Part shown: positions 28,628 through 37,197 of the stretch, piece after piece | Layout: every line of letters starts with the position of its first letter | Numbering within the stretch: position 1 is the stretch's first letter | Assembly (NCBI RefSeq): GCF_044003965.1 | Contig: NZ_JBAWKC010000005.1 | Coordinates: 291,152-355,151 of the forward strand | Origin: Yeosuana aquiaggeris | Lineage (GTDB): Bacteria > Bacteroidota > Bacteroidia > Flavobacteriales > Flavobacteriaceae | Length of the DNA: 64,000 bases | Reading direction: 5' to 3' | Notes under the pieces: model-generated | What the model was told of the DNA's origin: nothing | Databases searched by the model: none | Seen by the model: only the letters and a program-made list of their open reading frames with translations | Program-made: the position numbers and the translations under genes

Positions 28628-28650
28628 TTCAAATTATCTTTTAATTTGAA
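28628..28650. repeat. Perfect 9-bp inverted repeat before mscS-like gene
   Basis: TTCAAATTA (28628-28636) and TAATTTGAA (28642-28650) enclose a 5-bp loop and end 6 bp before the start codon. It could be an operator or hairpin over the ribosome binding region; arms are AT-rich, so chance is possible. Confidence 0.3.
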
Positions 28651-28656
28651 TTCAAA

Positions 28657-29586
28657 ATGGAACTATTAAATACAATTAGAGATTGGTTTATTGAGCATCC
28701 CACCGCTTTAAATATTGTTAAATACCTCATCTGGCTATTCTGTATTTTAATAGTACTTCAATTTATTAAAAAACAATTAAAAAAAAATGTTGCCCATACA
28801 CCCGCAAGATATAAGTCACAAAAGATAATTGAAATTGTAGGTTATGTTTTGGTGTTTTTAATGACCATCTCTTATTTTACAGGTAACATTAAAGATTTTA
28901 CCCTGGCCATTGGCTTATTAACTGCCGGCATAACTATTACATTACAAGAACTTATTTTAAGTCTTGCCGGTTCCGTTTTTATATTTTTTGTAAAAGTTTA
29001 CAAACCTGGTGACCGGATTGAAATAAATGGTATAAAAGGCGATGTTATTGATATTGACAGTCTTTACACAACTATGATGGAAATTGGACAATGGGTGACT
29101 AGTGATAATTATAGTGGCAGGATTGTAAAACTAAGCAACGCCTTTGTTTTTAAAGGACCCGTCTATAATTATTCACAAGACTTTCCTTTTATATGGGATG
29201 AATTTAATTTACCCATTAGATACGGCTCTGATATAGAATTAGCAAAAACCATTGTCTCAAAAATTGCTTCTGAAACACTTTCTGAATTTGTTGCAGCATC
29301 CATTGCTAAATGGAAAGAAGTGGTGGATAAATATTATATTGAAAATGCCCAAGTGGATCCTTCTATAGCTATTAAAATGACTGATAACTGGATTGAATTT
29401 AACTTAAGATACATAGTAGATTATAAAAAAAGAAGGCTTACAAAGCATACCTTAAATGAATTAATTGGAAAAGCTTTTGAAAAAACTAATGGCAAGGTTG
29501 TTTTAGCATCTGCAACGTTTGAAATTGTTCAGATCCCTACCGTTCATGTTAAAAAGGAAATAGAAAACTTCGATAAAAAGGATTAA
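28657..29586 (+). CDS. Mechanosensitive channel of the MscS family
   Basis: A 309-aa protein with three hydrophobic segments in the first 110 residues, then the MscS pore-lining helix region (LLTAGITITLQELILSLAGS) and the beta domain opening with YKPGDRIEINGIKGDVIDI. The soluble C-terminal part follows. Such channels open on hypo-osmotic shock to release solutes. It lies alone between convergent and divergent neighbours. Confidence 0.9.
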   Translation: MELLNTIRDWFIEHPTALNIVKYLIWLFCILIVLQFIKKQLKKNVAHTPARYKSQKIIEIVGYVLVFLMTISYFTGNIKDFTLAIGLLTAGITITLQELILSLAGSVFIFFVKVYKPGDRIEINGIKGDVIDIDSLYTTMMEIGQWVTSDNYSGRIVKLSNAFVFKGPVYNYSQDFPFIWDEFNLPIRYGSDIELAKTIVSKIASETLSEFVAASIAKWKEVVDKYYIENAQVDPSIAIKMTDNWIEFNLRYIVDYKKRRLTKHTLNELIGKAFEKTNGKVVLASATFEIVQIPTVHVKKEIENFDKKD

Positions 29587-29602
29587 ATGCTTTTCAAAAA
29601 AA

Positions 29603-30241
29603 TCATAAAATCATCCCTAATAAATCATTCATATTATCAAAAGTTTTGGTACACAATCCCTCTAATTCATTATTAGAATCATGTGCGGTAAACCCAAACA
29701 CATCAAAACCTCCTTTTAGAGCGCCTTTTACACCTATAACACTATCTTCAATAACCACACATTCATGAGGCTCAAAACCCATCGTTTTGGCGGCCCATAA
29801 AAATACATCGGGTTCTGGTTTAAATTTTTGAATGGTATAACAGCTAAATAGTTTGTTTTCAAAATGGGGTAATAAACCCACCAGATTTAAATTAAATTTC
29901 ATCTTAGATTCCATACCACTAGAAGCCACACAAAAAGGCAGTTGTAATTGTTCAATAACTTGGGTAACACCATCTATAGGTTTTAAATGTTTTTCAAATG
30001 CCTCTAAACTTCGGCTTCTGTATTCCGCTTCAAAAACTTCTGGAATGGGTTGGGTAACTAATTTTGAAATAATAGCAAGACATTCTTTAAAATGGCTGCC
30101 TTTAAAATGGTTCATAGCAAAAGTCAAATCTATGTCAGCGCCAAGATGGTTCGCCATATCCACTAAAATTTGATTACCTATAGGTTCACTATCTACCAAA
30201 ACACCATCACAATCAAAAATCACACACTTGTATTGACTCAT
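29603..30241 (-). CDS. HAD-family hydrolase, beta-phosphoglucomutase/phosphatase-like
   Basis: A 212-aa haloacid dehalogenase-type phosphatase. All four motifs are visible: DCDGVLVDSEP with the nucleophile Asp, SSGM for motif II, KPEPD with the Lys, and VIEDSVIGVKGA with the acidic pair. The alpha-helical cap lies between motifs I and II, as in subfamily I. It could be a phosphoglycolate, sugar-phosphate or beta-phosphoglucomutase-type enzyme. It is the last gene of an M28 peptidase-SDR-HAD operon (3-bp gap to the SDR gene). Confidence 0.87.
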   Translation of the reverse strand: MSQYKCVIFDCDGVLVDSEPIGNQILVDMANHLGADIDLTFAMNHFKGSHFKECLAIISKLVTQPIPEVFEAEYRSRSLEAFEKHLKPIDGVTQVIEQLQLPFCVASSGMESKMKFNLNLVGLLPHFENKLFSCYTIQKFKPEPDVFLWAAKTMGFEPHECVVIEDSVIGVKGALKGGFDVFGFTAHDSNNELEGLCTKTFDNMNDLLGMIL

Positions 30242-30244
30242 AGA

Positions 30245-30928
30245 TTAAGGCGTAGAGTTTGAAACTTGGAGCAGTTTTCCATTGTAGTATTTATTTCCAT
30301 TTAATGAAAAATCGAAGATATATTGTGCCATTTCTATAGCTGTAGTTGGCGCTTTATAGCCAGGAAAAGCCTCTTCAAGCATTTCCGTCTGTACAGCTCC
30401 CAATGCTAATACATTAAATGACGGCCCTGTTTCTTTATACTCTTCCGCCAACAATTCAGTCAGTGTAATAACAGCCGCTTTACTGGAGCTGTAGGCCGCC
30501 AGTCCCGGAAATTTCATACTCCCCTGAACACCACCCATAGAACTTATGGTCACCACATGACTTTCCTTTTTCATGTAAGGCAAAACCACGCGGGTTAACT
30601 CTGAAACTCCAAAAACATTGGTTTTATAAATGGTTTCAAAATTATCCATGGTTGTTTCGGCAAATGGTTTGTTCAATAATGCGCCCGCATTATTAATTAA
30701 TACATCTACCTGTTGCCATTCTGATTTAATGAAGTCTTCAACTTTTTTGTAATCATTTTTATTACTTAAATCAAATGAAAATGCCGTGACGTTTTTAAGT
30801 TTCAGGTTATGAATTGGCTTCTCATTACGAGAAAGCGCTAATACCTTGTGTCCTGAATTTGCAAATAACTGTACTAATTCAAAACCAATACCTCTACTCG
30901 TTCCTGTTATAATAATATGCTTACTCAT
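30245..30928 (-). CDS. Short-chain dehydrogenase/reductase (SDR), 227 aa
   Basis: A classical SDR with the Rossmann motif TGTSRGIG, the NNAG motif (INNAGAL), catalytic Ser in ISSMGG and the YSSSK pair (Y and K). The substrate is unknown. Its start overlaps the 3' end of the M28 peptidase gene by 8 bp, and the HAD gene follows after 3 bp, so the three are translated from one transcript. It is unrelated in neighbourhood to the SDR near 4.4 kb. Confidence 0.87.
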   Translation of the reverse strand: MSKHIIITGTSRGIGFELVQLFANSGHKVLALSRNEKPIHNLKLKNVTAFSFDLSNKNDYKKVEDFIKSEWQQVDVLINNAGALLNKPFAETTMDNFETIYKTNVFGVSELTRVVLPYMKKESHVVTISSMGGVQGSMKFPGLAAYSSSKAAVITLTELLAEEYKETGPSFNVLALGAVQTEMLEEAFPGYKAPTTAIEMAQYIFDFSLNGNKYYNGKLLQVSNSTP

Positions 30929-31871
30929 GAGTCATTTTTATTTCTTTAGTAGCCGAATTACAAATATTTTGTATTGCTGGAATCATTTTGTTAATCAATT
31001 TTGTCATGTGCTCATAATCTAACTTATCAGCTTCATCATCCACATGATGGTAATAATCATAATTTGATAAATCGCAACTTGAAATTGTTTGGCTTGGCAC
31101 TCTAAAAACTTGATAAAACGCGTAATTATCTGATTGCTTAAATAAATTGTATCTAATTGCAACTTCTGATCTTCCAATATAATTTGAGCCTATAGAGTTA
31201 TTCATAACCTGAGCCATATTTGATAAATCATATCCCGTTACAAAAGCTTCATAATCTCTATCCTTAAAAGGCACGCCGATCATTTCAAAATTAAGCATGG
31301 TATACAGATTTAAATTCCTCTTATTTAACTTTTCAGCCAAATGTTCAGAACCTACAAGCCCCAATTCTTCACCAGAAAATAAAGCAATAATAATACTGCG
31401 CTTGTTCATTTTTTCTTTTGCCAAATATTTAGCTAATGCTAAAACAGCAGTAGTTCCCGCAGCATTATCATTAGCGCCATTAGCAATGGAATCATTATCA
31501 ACTTTAGTTTTAAAGCCTATATGATCATAATGGGCCCCAATAATTACATATTCATCTTTTAACTTTGGGTCATTGCCTTCAATAATTCCAACAATATTAT
31601 AACCAACAATATCTTTTATATTGAAGGTGTCCCTAAAAGTTTCAAAATAGGGTTTAATATTATTTTTAGTAAATACATTTTCAATATATCGCGCTGCCAT
31701 TTCAATTCCTGTGGTTCCTGTATTGCGACCTTGCAATGCATCAGATGTCAAAAATTCAACATGTTCTTTCACTTGATCAATAGAAATTTCATTTCTTTTA
31801 ATTGGGTTATCAACAGATATTTTGCAGCTAATACAAATTATCAAACACAAAACAGCTCCTATTCTCTTCAT
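30921..31871 (-). CDS. M28 family zinc aminopeptidase, lipoprotein
   Basis: A 316-aa lipoprotein with leader ending LIICISC (Cys16) and an M28 peptidase domain. The zinc ligands are visible: His and Asp in GAHYDHIG, Asp in NGANDNAAG, Glu-Glu in FSGEELGL, and a late His in YYHHVDDEAD. M28 enzymes cleave N-terminal residues from peptides; the lipoprotein leader places it in the envelope. First gene of the three-gene operon with the SDR and the HAD phosphatase. Confidence 0.9.
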   Translation of the reverse strand: MKRIGAVLCLIICISCKISVDNPIKRNEISIDQVKEHVEFLTSDALQGRNTGTTGIEMAARYIENVFTKNNIKPYFETFRDTFNIKDIVGYNIVGIIEGNDPKLKDEYVIIGAHYDHIGFKTKVDNDSIANGANDNAAGTTAVLALAKYLAKEKMNKRSIIIALFSGEELGLVGSEHLAEKLNKRNLNLYTMLNFEMIGVPFKDRDYEAFVTGYDLSNMAQVMNNSIGSNYIGRSEVAIRYNLFKQSDNYAFYQVFRVPSQTISSCDLSNYDYYHHVDDEADKLDYEHMTKLINKMIPAIQNICNSATKEIKMTHE

Positions 31872-32013
31872 ATAATATTTTTGAGCTTAAAGATAAAAAA
31901 AACAAAACGCTACACATTACTTTTATTCTACAATCAAAGATCATTACATTTCAGCAATTCCTTTTTTTTGAATAATACACTAATAATCATTAACTTGTGT
32001 AAAAATAGATACT

Positions 32014-33120
32014 ATGCCACTTTACATGGACCGTCATGAAATACCTGAAGGAGTTACTGCAGAACATGTAGCACAAATGCATCAAGAGGACTTGAAAGTG
32101 CAACATTTATATGGTTGCAAAGGCATGACTTATTGGTGTGATGAACAGAGAAGAACTGCTTTTTGTTTGATTGAGGCACCAAACAAAAAGGCGCTTCAGG
32201 ATATGCACAATCATGCCCATGGTGAGTACCCACATAGTATTATAGAAGTTAACGAAACGATAGTAGAATCTTTCTTGGGGCGTATTGAAGACCCGGAAAA
32301 ATCCCAAAATACGGAGTTAAATATAATAAACGATCCGGCATTTAGAGTTTTAATGGTTATTGAAACGAGTAATTATCTGGACAGACTGGAAGCTAATCAG
32401 TTTACAATTTTCACTCAAAAGTTTCATAATAGCGTCGCCAAAAGATTAAATAAATTTAATGGCCGTATTATAAAAAAAGATAATAATAATTATTTAGTGT
32501 CTTTTAAATCGGTTACTGATGCCGTTTTATGTGCTCAAAAAATTCATTTTCAATTTAAATATGTCACGCCTAAATTTGACCCTTCAAGTAGAAAACTTAA
32601 CATTGCATTAAGTTCGGGTACACCTGTAACCACTAAGGAAAATATTTTTGAAGAGGCTATAACTTTAGCAACCCGTATGTGTGATATTATAAAAGAACCC
32701 TTTGTAATCACAAATGAAGTTAATGCGCTTTATGAAAGTGAAAACAGAAATGCAACGGTTGATAGAGCGTCTGTAAGAATTTTAAGAGCTACTGATGAAA
32801 AATTTCTAACACAGTTAATGGATTTTATAGAAGATAAATGGCATAAATCAGATTTTAATGTCAATTATTTTAGTAAGGCCTTAGGGTATAGCAAATCACA
32901 ATTGAACAGAAAATTAAAAAATCTTACGGGTCAATCTCCTAATAATTTTTTAAAAGAATTCAGATTACATAAAGCTTTAAAATTATTGTATAAACAACAT
33001 GGAAACATTTCAGAAATTGCCTTTGAATCAGGTTTCAATAGTCCGGCCTATTTCTCAAAATGCTTTTTTGAAAAATACCACATTCTGCCTTCTAAATATA
33101 TTCAACAGCACACTATCTAG
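32014..33120 (+). CDS. Regulator: DUF4242 + cyclase-like domain + AraC HTH
   Basis: A 368-aa three-part protein. Residues 1-90 match the DUF4242 family of small ferredoxin-fold proteins (MPLYMDRHE, HMHQEDL-like and YWCDEQRRTAFCLIEAP). Residues about 105-255 resemble a class III nucleotide cyclase fold: FTIFTQKFHN, NNYLVSFKSVTDAVLCAQ, and LATRMCDIIK, but the two metal aspartates of a working cyclase are not seen, so it is probably a sensor. Residues 265-365 are an AraC-type DNA-binding domain with two helix-turn-helix units (FSKALGYSKSQLNRK and ISEIAFESGFNSPAYFSKCF). The next three genes on the same strand are plausible targets. Confidence 0.85.
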   Translation: MPLYMDRHEIPEGVTAEHVAQMHQEDLKVQHLYGCKGMTYWCDEQRRTAFCLIEAPNKKALQDMHNHAHGEYPHSIIEVNETIVESFLGRIEDPEKSQNTELNIINDPAFRVLMVIETSNYLDRLEANQFTIFTQKFHNSVAKRLNKFNGRIIKKDNNNYLVSFKSVTDAVLCAQKIHFQFKYVTPKFDPSSRKLNIALSSGTPVTTKENIFEEAITLATRMCDIIKEPFVITNEVNALYESENRNATVDRASVRILRATDEKFLTQLMDFIEDKWHKSDFNVNYFSKALGYSKSQLNRKLKNLTGQSPNNFLKEFRLHKALKLLYKQHGNISEIAFESGFNSPAYFSKCFFEKYHILPSKYIQQHTI

Positions 33121-33195
33121 ATTTCATTTATTAAAAATGGCTCAAATTTATAATTGTTTGAATTAAATTTAGCTGTCGTTTCCCCTATTAGTTAA

Positions 33196-33203
33196 TAGCT
33201 TTG
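33196..33203 (+). promoter_or_regulatory. Probable -7 box of the truncated-haemoglobin operon
   Basis: TAGCTTTG matches TAnnTTTG, 25 bp before the start codon at 33229. No TTG at -33 is present, as might be expected if an activator such as the upstream AraC-type protein is needed. Confidence 0.4.
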
Positions 33204-33228
33204 GTTTATAACCAATACTATAAATAAA

Positions 33229-33603
33229 ATGACTAAAACACTATTTGAAAGACTTGGCGGTCGTGAAGGGATTTCAACAATCGTTGATGATACCGTTGAA
33301 AACCATATGAACAACACAGCAGTAAATGCACGATTTCTTCCTTTAAAAGAGCAACCTGAGCGATTGGCTATTATAAAAAACCACACGATTGATTTTTTTG
33401 TTGCCGGTAGTGGAGGACCAAATAATTATAAAGGAAAAGATATGGTAACTGCCCATACGGGTATGAATATAAGTCCTACAGAATACATGCACGTAATGGA
33501 TGATATTTTTATGGCTCTTGATAAAAATAAAATTGATGAAGACTCTAAAAAAGATGTCTTAGCTATTCTATGGTCATTAAAAGGAATGATGATTAGAAAA
33601 TAA
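33229..33603 (+). CDS. Group 1 truncated haemoglobin
   Basis: A 124-aa globin of the truncated (2-on-2) group. The N-terminal FERLGGREGI is a group signature and the proximal haem ligand is His76 in MVTAHTGMN. Helix spacing and length are normal. Truncated haemoglobins bind oxygen or nitric oxide and can act in NO or redox detoxification. It is the first of three co-directional genes; a flavin oxidoreductase begins 28 bp later. Confidence 0.9.
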   Translation: MTKTLFERLGGREGISTIVDDTVENHMNNTAVNARFLPLKEQPERLAIIKNHTIDFFVAGSGGPNNYKGKDMVTAHTGMNISPTEYMHVMDDIFMALDKNKIDEDSKKDVLAILWSLKGMMIRK

Positions 33604-33631
33604 GTAATTGTAACCAACTAAAACCAACCAA

Positions 33632-35017
33632 ATGAAAACATTAGTTAAAAATTTAAAGCCTGACATAATTGAAGGCCTAGCCTCAAAATTAAGAGGTGAA
33701 CTTATAAAACCATCTGATTCTAAATATAACGAAACCCGAAAAGTGTATAACGGGATGATCAGTAAACATCCCGGACTTTTTGTTATGTGTGTGGATGTAG
33801 CCGATGTCATAGCTGCTGTCAATTTTGGAAGAGATAATGACTTATTAATAGCTGTAAGAGGTGGCGGCCATAATGGTGGCGGCTTAGGATTGTGTGACGA
33901 TGGATTAGTTATTGATTTATCTGGATTAAAATTTGTAAGAGTAGACCTTTCAAATAATACAGTTAGAGTTGGTGGCGGGAATCTTTGGGGTGAAGTTGAT
34001 CATGCAACCCATCCCTTTGGACTGGCAGTACCTGCCGGTATTATCTCTACAACTGGAGTTGGCGGCCTTACTTTAGGTGGTGGCGTTGGACATTTATCCA
34101 GGAAATATGGGTTAACCATTGATAATTTATTAGAAGCCGATATGGTTTTAGCCGATGGTTCCTTTGTCACCGTAAATAAAGATCAAAATACCGATTTGTT
34201 TTGGGCCATTCGCGGTGGCGGGGGCAACTTCGGCATTGTAACTTCCTTTAAATTTCAAGCACATCCAGTAAAAACAGTTATTGGAGGTCCAACGTTGTGG
34301 CCCATTGAAAAAACTGAAGAAATTATGGCCTGGTATCATAAATTCGTCCATAATGCTCCAGACGAGTTAAATGGATTTATCGCTACTATGGTTATTCCTG
34401 GCCCTCCTTTTCCAGATTTTTTACATGGAAACCAATATTGCGGCATTGTATGGTGTTATACTGGTAGCCAAGATAAATTTGATAAGTTAATTAAACCAGC
34501 AATGGACTTAGAACCTGTTTTTGCTCACGTTGGAGAAATGCCTTATCCATCTATTCAAACGCTTTTTGATGGATTATTGCCGCCAGGTTTACAATGGTAT
34601 TGGAGAGCAGATTTCTTTAATGAATTAGGTCCAGAAGTTAGAAAACAACATTTAAAATTTGGCTCTAGTATACCTACACCATTATCTCAAATGCATTTAT
34701 ACCCCATTAGTGGCGCAGCAAGTAGAGTAAAAACGGAAGATACCCCTTGGGCATATCGAGATGCTAAATATGCTGGCGTTATTGTAGGCGTAGATCCGGA
34801 TCCAAAAAAAGCAGATAAAATTACAGACTGGTGTAAAGCATATTGGGAAGCTCTACATCCTTATTCCTCTGGAGGTGCTTATTCAAATTTTATGATGGAT
34901 GAAGGACAAGAACGTGTACAAGCTAGTTATAGAAATAACTATGCTCGATTAGTGAAAATAAAAAAGCAATATGATCCAACTAATTTATTTAGAGTTAACC
35001 AAAATATCAAACCATAA
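33632..35017 (+). CDS. FAD-linked oxidoreductase (berberine bridge enzyme-like)
   Basis: A 461-aa flavoprotein of the PCMH-type FAD-binding / BBE family. The covalent FAD attachment His80 lies in RGGGHNGGG, and the FAD-binding motif continues with GVGGLTLGGGVGHLSRKYG. The C-terminal BBE segment ends with the typical NNYARLVKIKKQYDPTNLFRVNQNI pattern (YDPTNLFRVNQNI). The second Cys of bicovalent flavin enzymes appears absent, so one covalent bond is predicted. Such enzymes oxidise alcohols, sugars or phenolics with oxygen. It may use electrons or oxygen in concert with the haemoglobin upstream, but that is inference. Confidence 0.88.
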   Translation: MKTLVKNLKPDIIEGLASKLRGELIKPSDSKYNETRKVYNGMISKHPGLFVMCVDVADVIAAVNFGRDNDLLIAVRGGGHNGGGLGLCDDGLVIDLSGLKFVRVDLSNNTVRVGGGNLWGEVDHATHPFGLAVPAGIISTTGVGGLTLGGGVGHLSRKYGLTIDNLLEADMVLADGSFVTVNKDQNTDLFWAIRGGGGNFGIVTSFKFQAHPVKTVIGGPTLWPIEKTEEIMAWYHKFVHNAPDELNGFIATMVIPGPPFPDFLHGNQYCGIVWCYTGSQDKFDKLIKPAMDLEPVFAHVGEMPYPSIQTLFDGLLPPGLQWYWRADFFNELGPEVRKQHLKFGSSIPTPLSQMHLYPISGAASRVKTEDTPWAYRDAKYAGVIVGVDPDPKKADKITDWCKAYWEALHPYSSGGAYSNFMMDEGQERVQASYRNNYARLVKIKKQYDPTNLFRVNQNIKP

Positions 35018-35027
35018 CATTATAATT

Positions 35028-35507
35028 ATGATTACAATATCTAGCTATTTTAATGAAAGAATAGGACTTATAATACTCCTATTTTTATTTTCGTCATTAT
35101 GTATTGCTCAAAACAATAATGAGCAAATACCAGAGCCATCGGAAATCAAAACAGTCAATAATAAAGACTTAATTTGGCATCCCGCACCAGATTTTTTACC
35201 AAGTTGCACATTCACCGTTTTACATGGTGATATGAGTCAACCTAATTTGGATGTCTTTTTTAAAGTTCCTGCAAATACAGAAGTACCCGAGCATTGGCAC
35301 CATTCTCAAGAACGCATGATCTTAATCTCTGGTGAAATGGAAGTTCAATACGAAGGAGAACCATCCCAACTTATGAAAATGGGTTCTTACGCTTATGGTC
35401 CTGCTAAAAAACCACATTCAGCTAAATGTCTTGACAAAGGTGATTGTGTTCTATTTATTGCACTTGTAGAGCCTTTTGATGCCTTCCCCATTGCAATAAC
35501 AGATTAA
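35028..35507 (+). CDS. Secreted cupin-domain protein
   Basis: A 159-aa protein with an N-terminal signal peptide (IGLIILLFLFSSLCIAQ) and one cupin domain. Metal ligands are visible in EHWHHSQER (His-His-Glu type) and a later His in KPHSAKC. The start was placed at the ATG of MITISSYF, 10 bp after the FAD-oxidase stop; 19 codons upstream would lie within the previous gene. The product is predicted to act outside the cytoplasm. Third gene of the haemoglobin-oxidase-cupin set, and ends in a strong terminator shared with pdhC. Confidence 0.82.
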   Translation: MITISSYFNERIGLIILLFLFSSLCIAQNNNEQIPEPSEIKTVNNKDLIWHPAPDFLPSCTFTVLHGDMSQPNLDVFFKVPANTEVPEHWHHSQERMILISGEMEVQYEGEPSQLMKMGSYAYGPAKKPHSAKCLDKGDCVLFIALVEPFDAFPIAITD

Positions 35508-35531
35508 ACCTAATTTAAACTCCTCAAAAAC

Positions 35532-35566
35532 AAAAAAGCCACTACAAAAATGTAGTGGCTTTTTTT
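35532..35566. terminator. Strong bidirectional terminator
   Basis: A perfect 15-bp stem (35532-35546 with 35552-type right arm at 35551-35565) and an AAAA loop, with A-run and T-run flanks, ends both the cupin gene (+) and pdhC (-). Confidence 0.9.
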
Positions 35567-35583
35567 AGTATTATATAAATTAC

Positions 35584-37194
35584 TTAAACCAGCATAGTAA
35601 CAGGATTTTCAATATACCCTTTTAATGTTTGAAGGAATTGAGCTCCAGTAGCACCATCAACGGTTCTGTGATCACATGCTAAACTAAGCTTCATTGTATT
35701 TCCTACAACTATCTGACCATTTTTAACTACCGGCTTCTCAACAATATTTCCCACTGAAAGAATAGCCGAATTTGGCTGATTTATAATAGATGTAAAACTT
35801 TCAATTCCAAACATTCCTAAGTTAGAAACTGTAAAAGTACTTCCTTCCATTTCTGCAGGCGTTAGCTTCTTACTTCTTGCTCTACCAGCAAAATCTTTGA
35901 CTGCAGCACCTATTTGAGGTAAGCTTTGTTCATTAGCAAACTTAACCACAGGTACCACTAAGCCATCTTCAACAGCAACAGCAACCCCAATATGCACATG
36001 ATTGTTTAAACGCATTTTATCTGCAAACCATTGTGAGTTTACTTGTGGGTGTTGTTTTAAAGCTAAAGCACAGGCTTTAACAACCATATCATTATAAGAT
36101 ATTTTAGTGTCCGGAATGGTATTAAACTGATTACGGAAGGCGATCGCGTTTTCCATATCAAACTCTACATTTAAATAATAATGAGGCGCTGTGAATTTAG
36201 ACTCTGCCAAGCGCTTAGCTATTACCTTTCGCATTTGTGAGTTTGGTTTCTCATCAAAATCTTCTTGACCAGTAGCTACAAATTTACCCACTGAAGCCAC
36301 TGAAGAAGCTGCAACCGGCTTAAAATTCTCTACATCACGCTTCACAATTCTTCCTTTCTCTCCAGAACCCACTACTTGTGATAAGTTAATACCTTTCTCC
36401 TCTGCCATTTTTTTGGCCAGTGGAGATACATATAATCTTCCATTAGAAGAGGTTTGGACCGGAGTTGATACCACAGTTTTAACTTCCTGCTGAACAATTT
36501 CTTGTTTGGGAGATTCTTCTACCTTAACTGTTTCTGGTGCTGCTACAGAGTCAGAATTTACAGAAAAATTAGCTGCAATATTTGAAACATCTGTTCCTGC
36601 CGGACCAATGATGGCAAGTAAAGAATCTATTTTTGCCGATTCTCCAGGTTGTATACCAATATATAATAAAGTGCCCGATTGGAATGATTCAAATTCCATA
36701 GTAGCCTTATCTGTTTCAATTTCTGCTAATATTTCTCCTTCATTTACCTGATCACCAACTTTTTTTAACCAAGAAGCTACGGTACCTTCTTCCATCGTGT
36801 CACTTAGTCGTGGCATAGTTACAACCGTCACACCTTCAGGTATATTTACTTCACTTTTTGTTATAGTTGCTTCAGTTTTTACCTCTTTATCAGATTCTTT
36901 TACATCCGCTTTTTCAGTTGAACCCGTCCCTTTTAAAAGGCCAGAAATATCTTCACCTTTTTCGCCTATAATAGCCAACAAAGTATCCACTTTGGTGGTT
37001 TCACCTTCTTGAACACCAATATGAAGTAAGGTGCCTTCATGAAAGGATTCAAATTCCATGGTAGCCTTATCGGTTTCAATTTCAGCCAAAATATCTCCTT
37101 CACTTATTTTATCTCCCACTTTTTTCAACCAAGTAGCCACAGTACCTTCTTCCATGGTATCGCTTAATCGAGGCATATTTATTATTTCTGCCAT
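35584..37194 (-). CDS. pdhC: Pyruvate dehydrogenase complex E2, dihydrolipoamide acetyltransferase
   Basis: A 536-aa acyltransferase that passes acetyl groups to CoA. Two lipoyl domains occur in tandem, each with the ETDKATMEFES lipoylation motif (lysines near residues 43 and 165). A peripheral subunit-binding domain follows (YVSPLAKKMAEEKGI, about 252-285), then the catalytic core ending with the active-site DHRTVDG near residue 510. Hinges are Ala/Val/Glu-rich. It starts 3 bp after the pdhA stop, so E1-alpha and E2 form one operon. A separate E1-beta gene is not in the window. Confidence 0.96.
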   Translation of the reverse strand: MAEIINMPRLSDTMEEGTVATWLKKVGDKISEGDILAEIETDKATMEFESFHEGTLLHIGVQEGETTKVDTLLAIIGEKGEDISGLLKGTGSTEKADVKESDKEVKTEATITKSEVNIPEGVTVVTMPRLSDTMEEGTVASWLKKVGDQVNEGEILAEIETDKATMEFESFQSGTLLYIGIQPGESAKIDSLLAIIGPAGTDVSNIAANFSVNSDSVAAPETVKVEESPKQEIVQQEVKTVVSTPVQTSSNGRLYVSPLAKKMAEEKGINLSQVVGSGEKGRIVKRDVENFKPVAASSVASVGKFVATGQEDFDEKPNSQMRKVIAKRLAESKFTAPHYYLNVEFDMENAIAFRNQFNTIPDTKISYNDMVVKACALALKQHPQVNSQWFADKMRLNNHVHIGVAVAVEDGLVVPVVKFANEQSLPQIGAAVKDFAGRARSKKLTPAEMEGSTFTVSNLGMFGIESFTSIINQPNSAILSVGNIVEKPVVKNGQIVVGNTMKLSLACDHRTVDGATGAQFLQTLKGYIENPVTMLV

Positions 37195-37197
37195 AGC

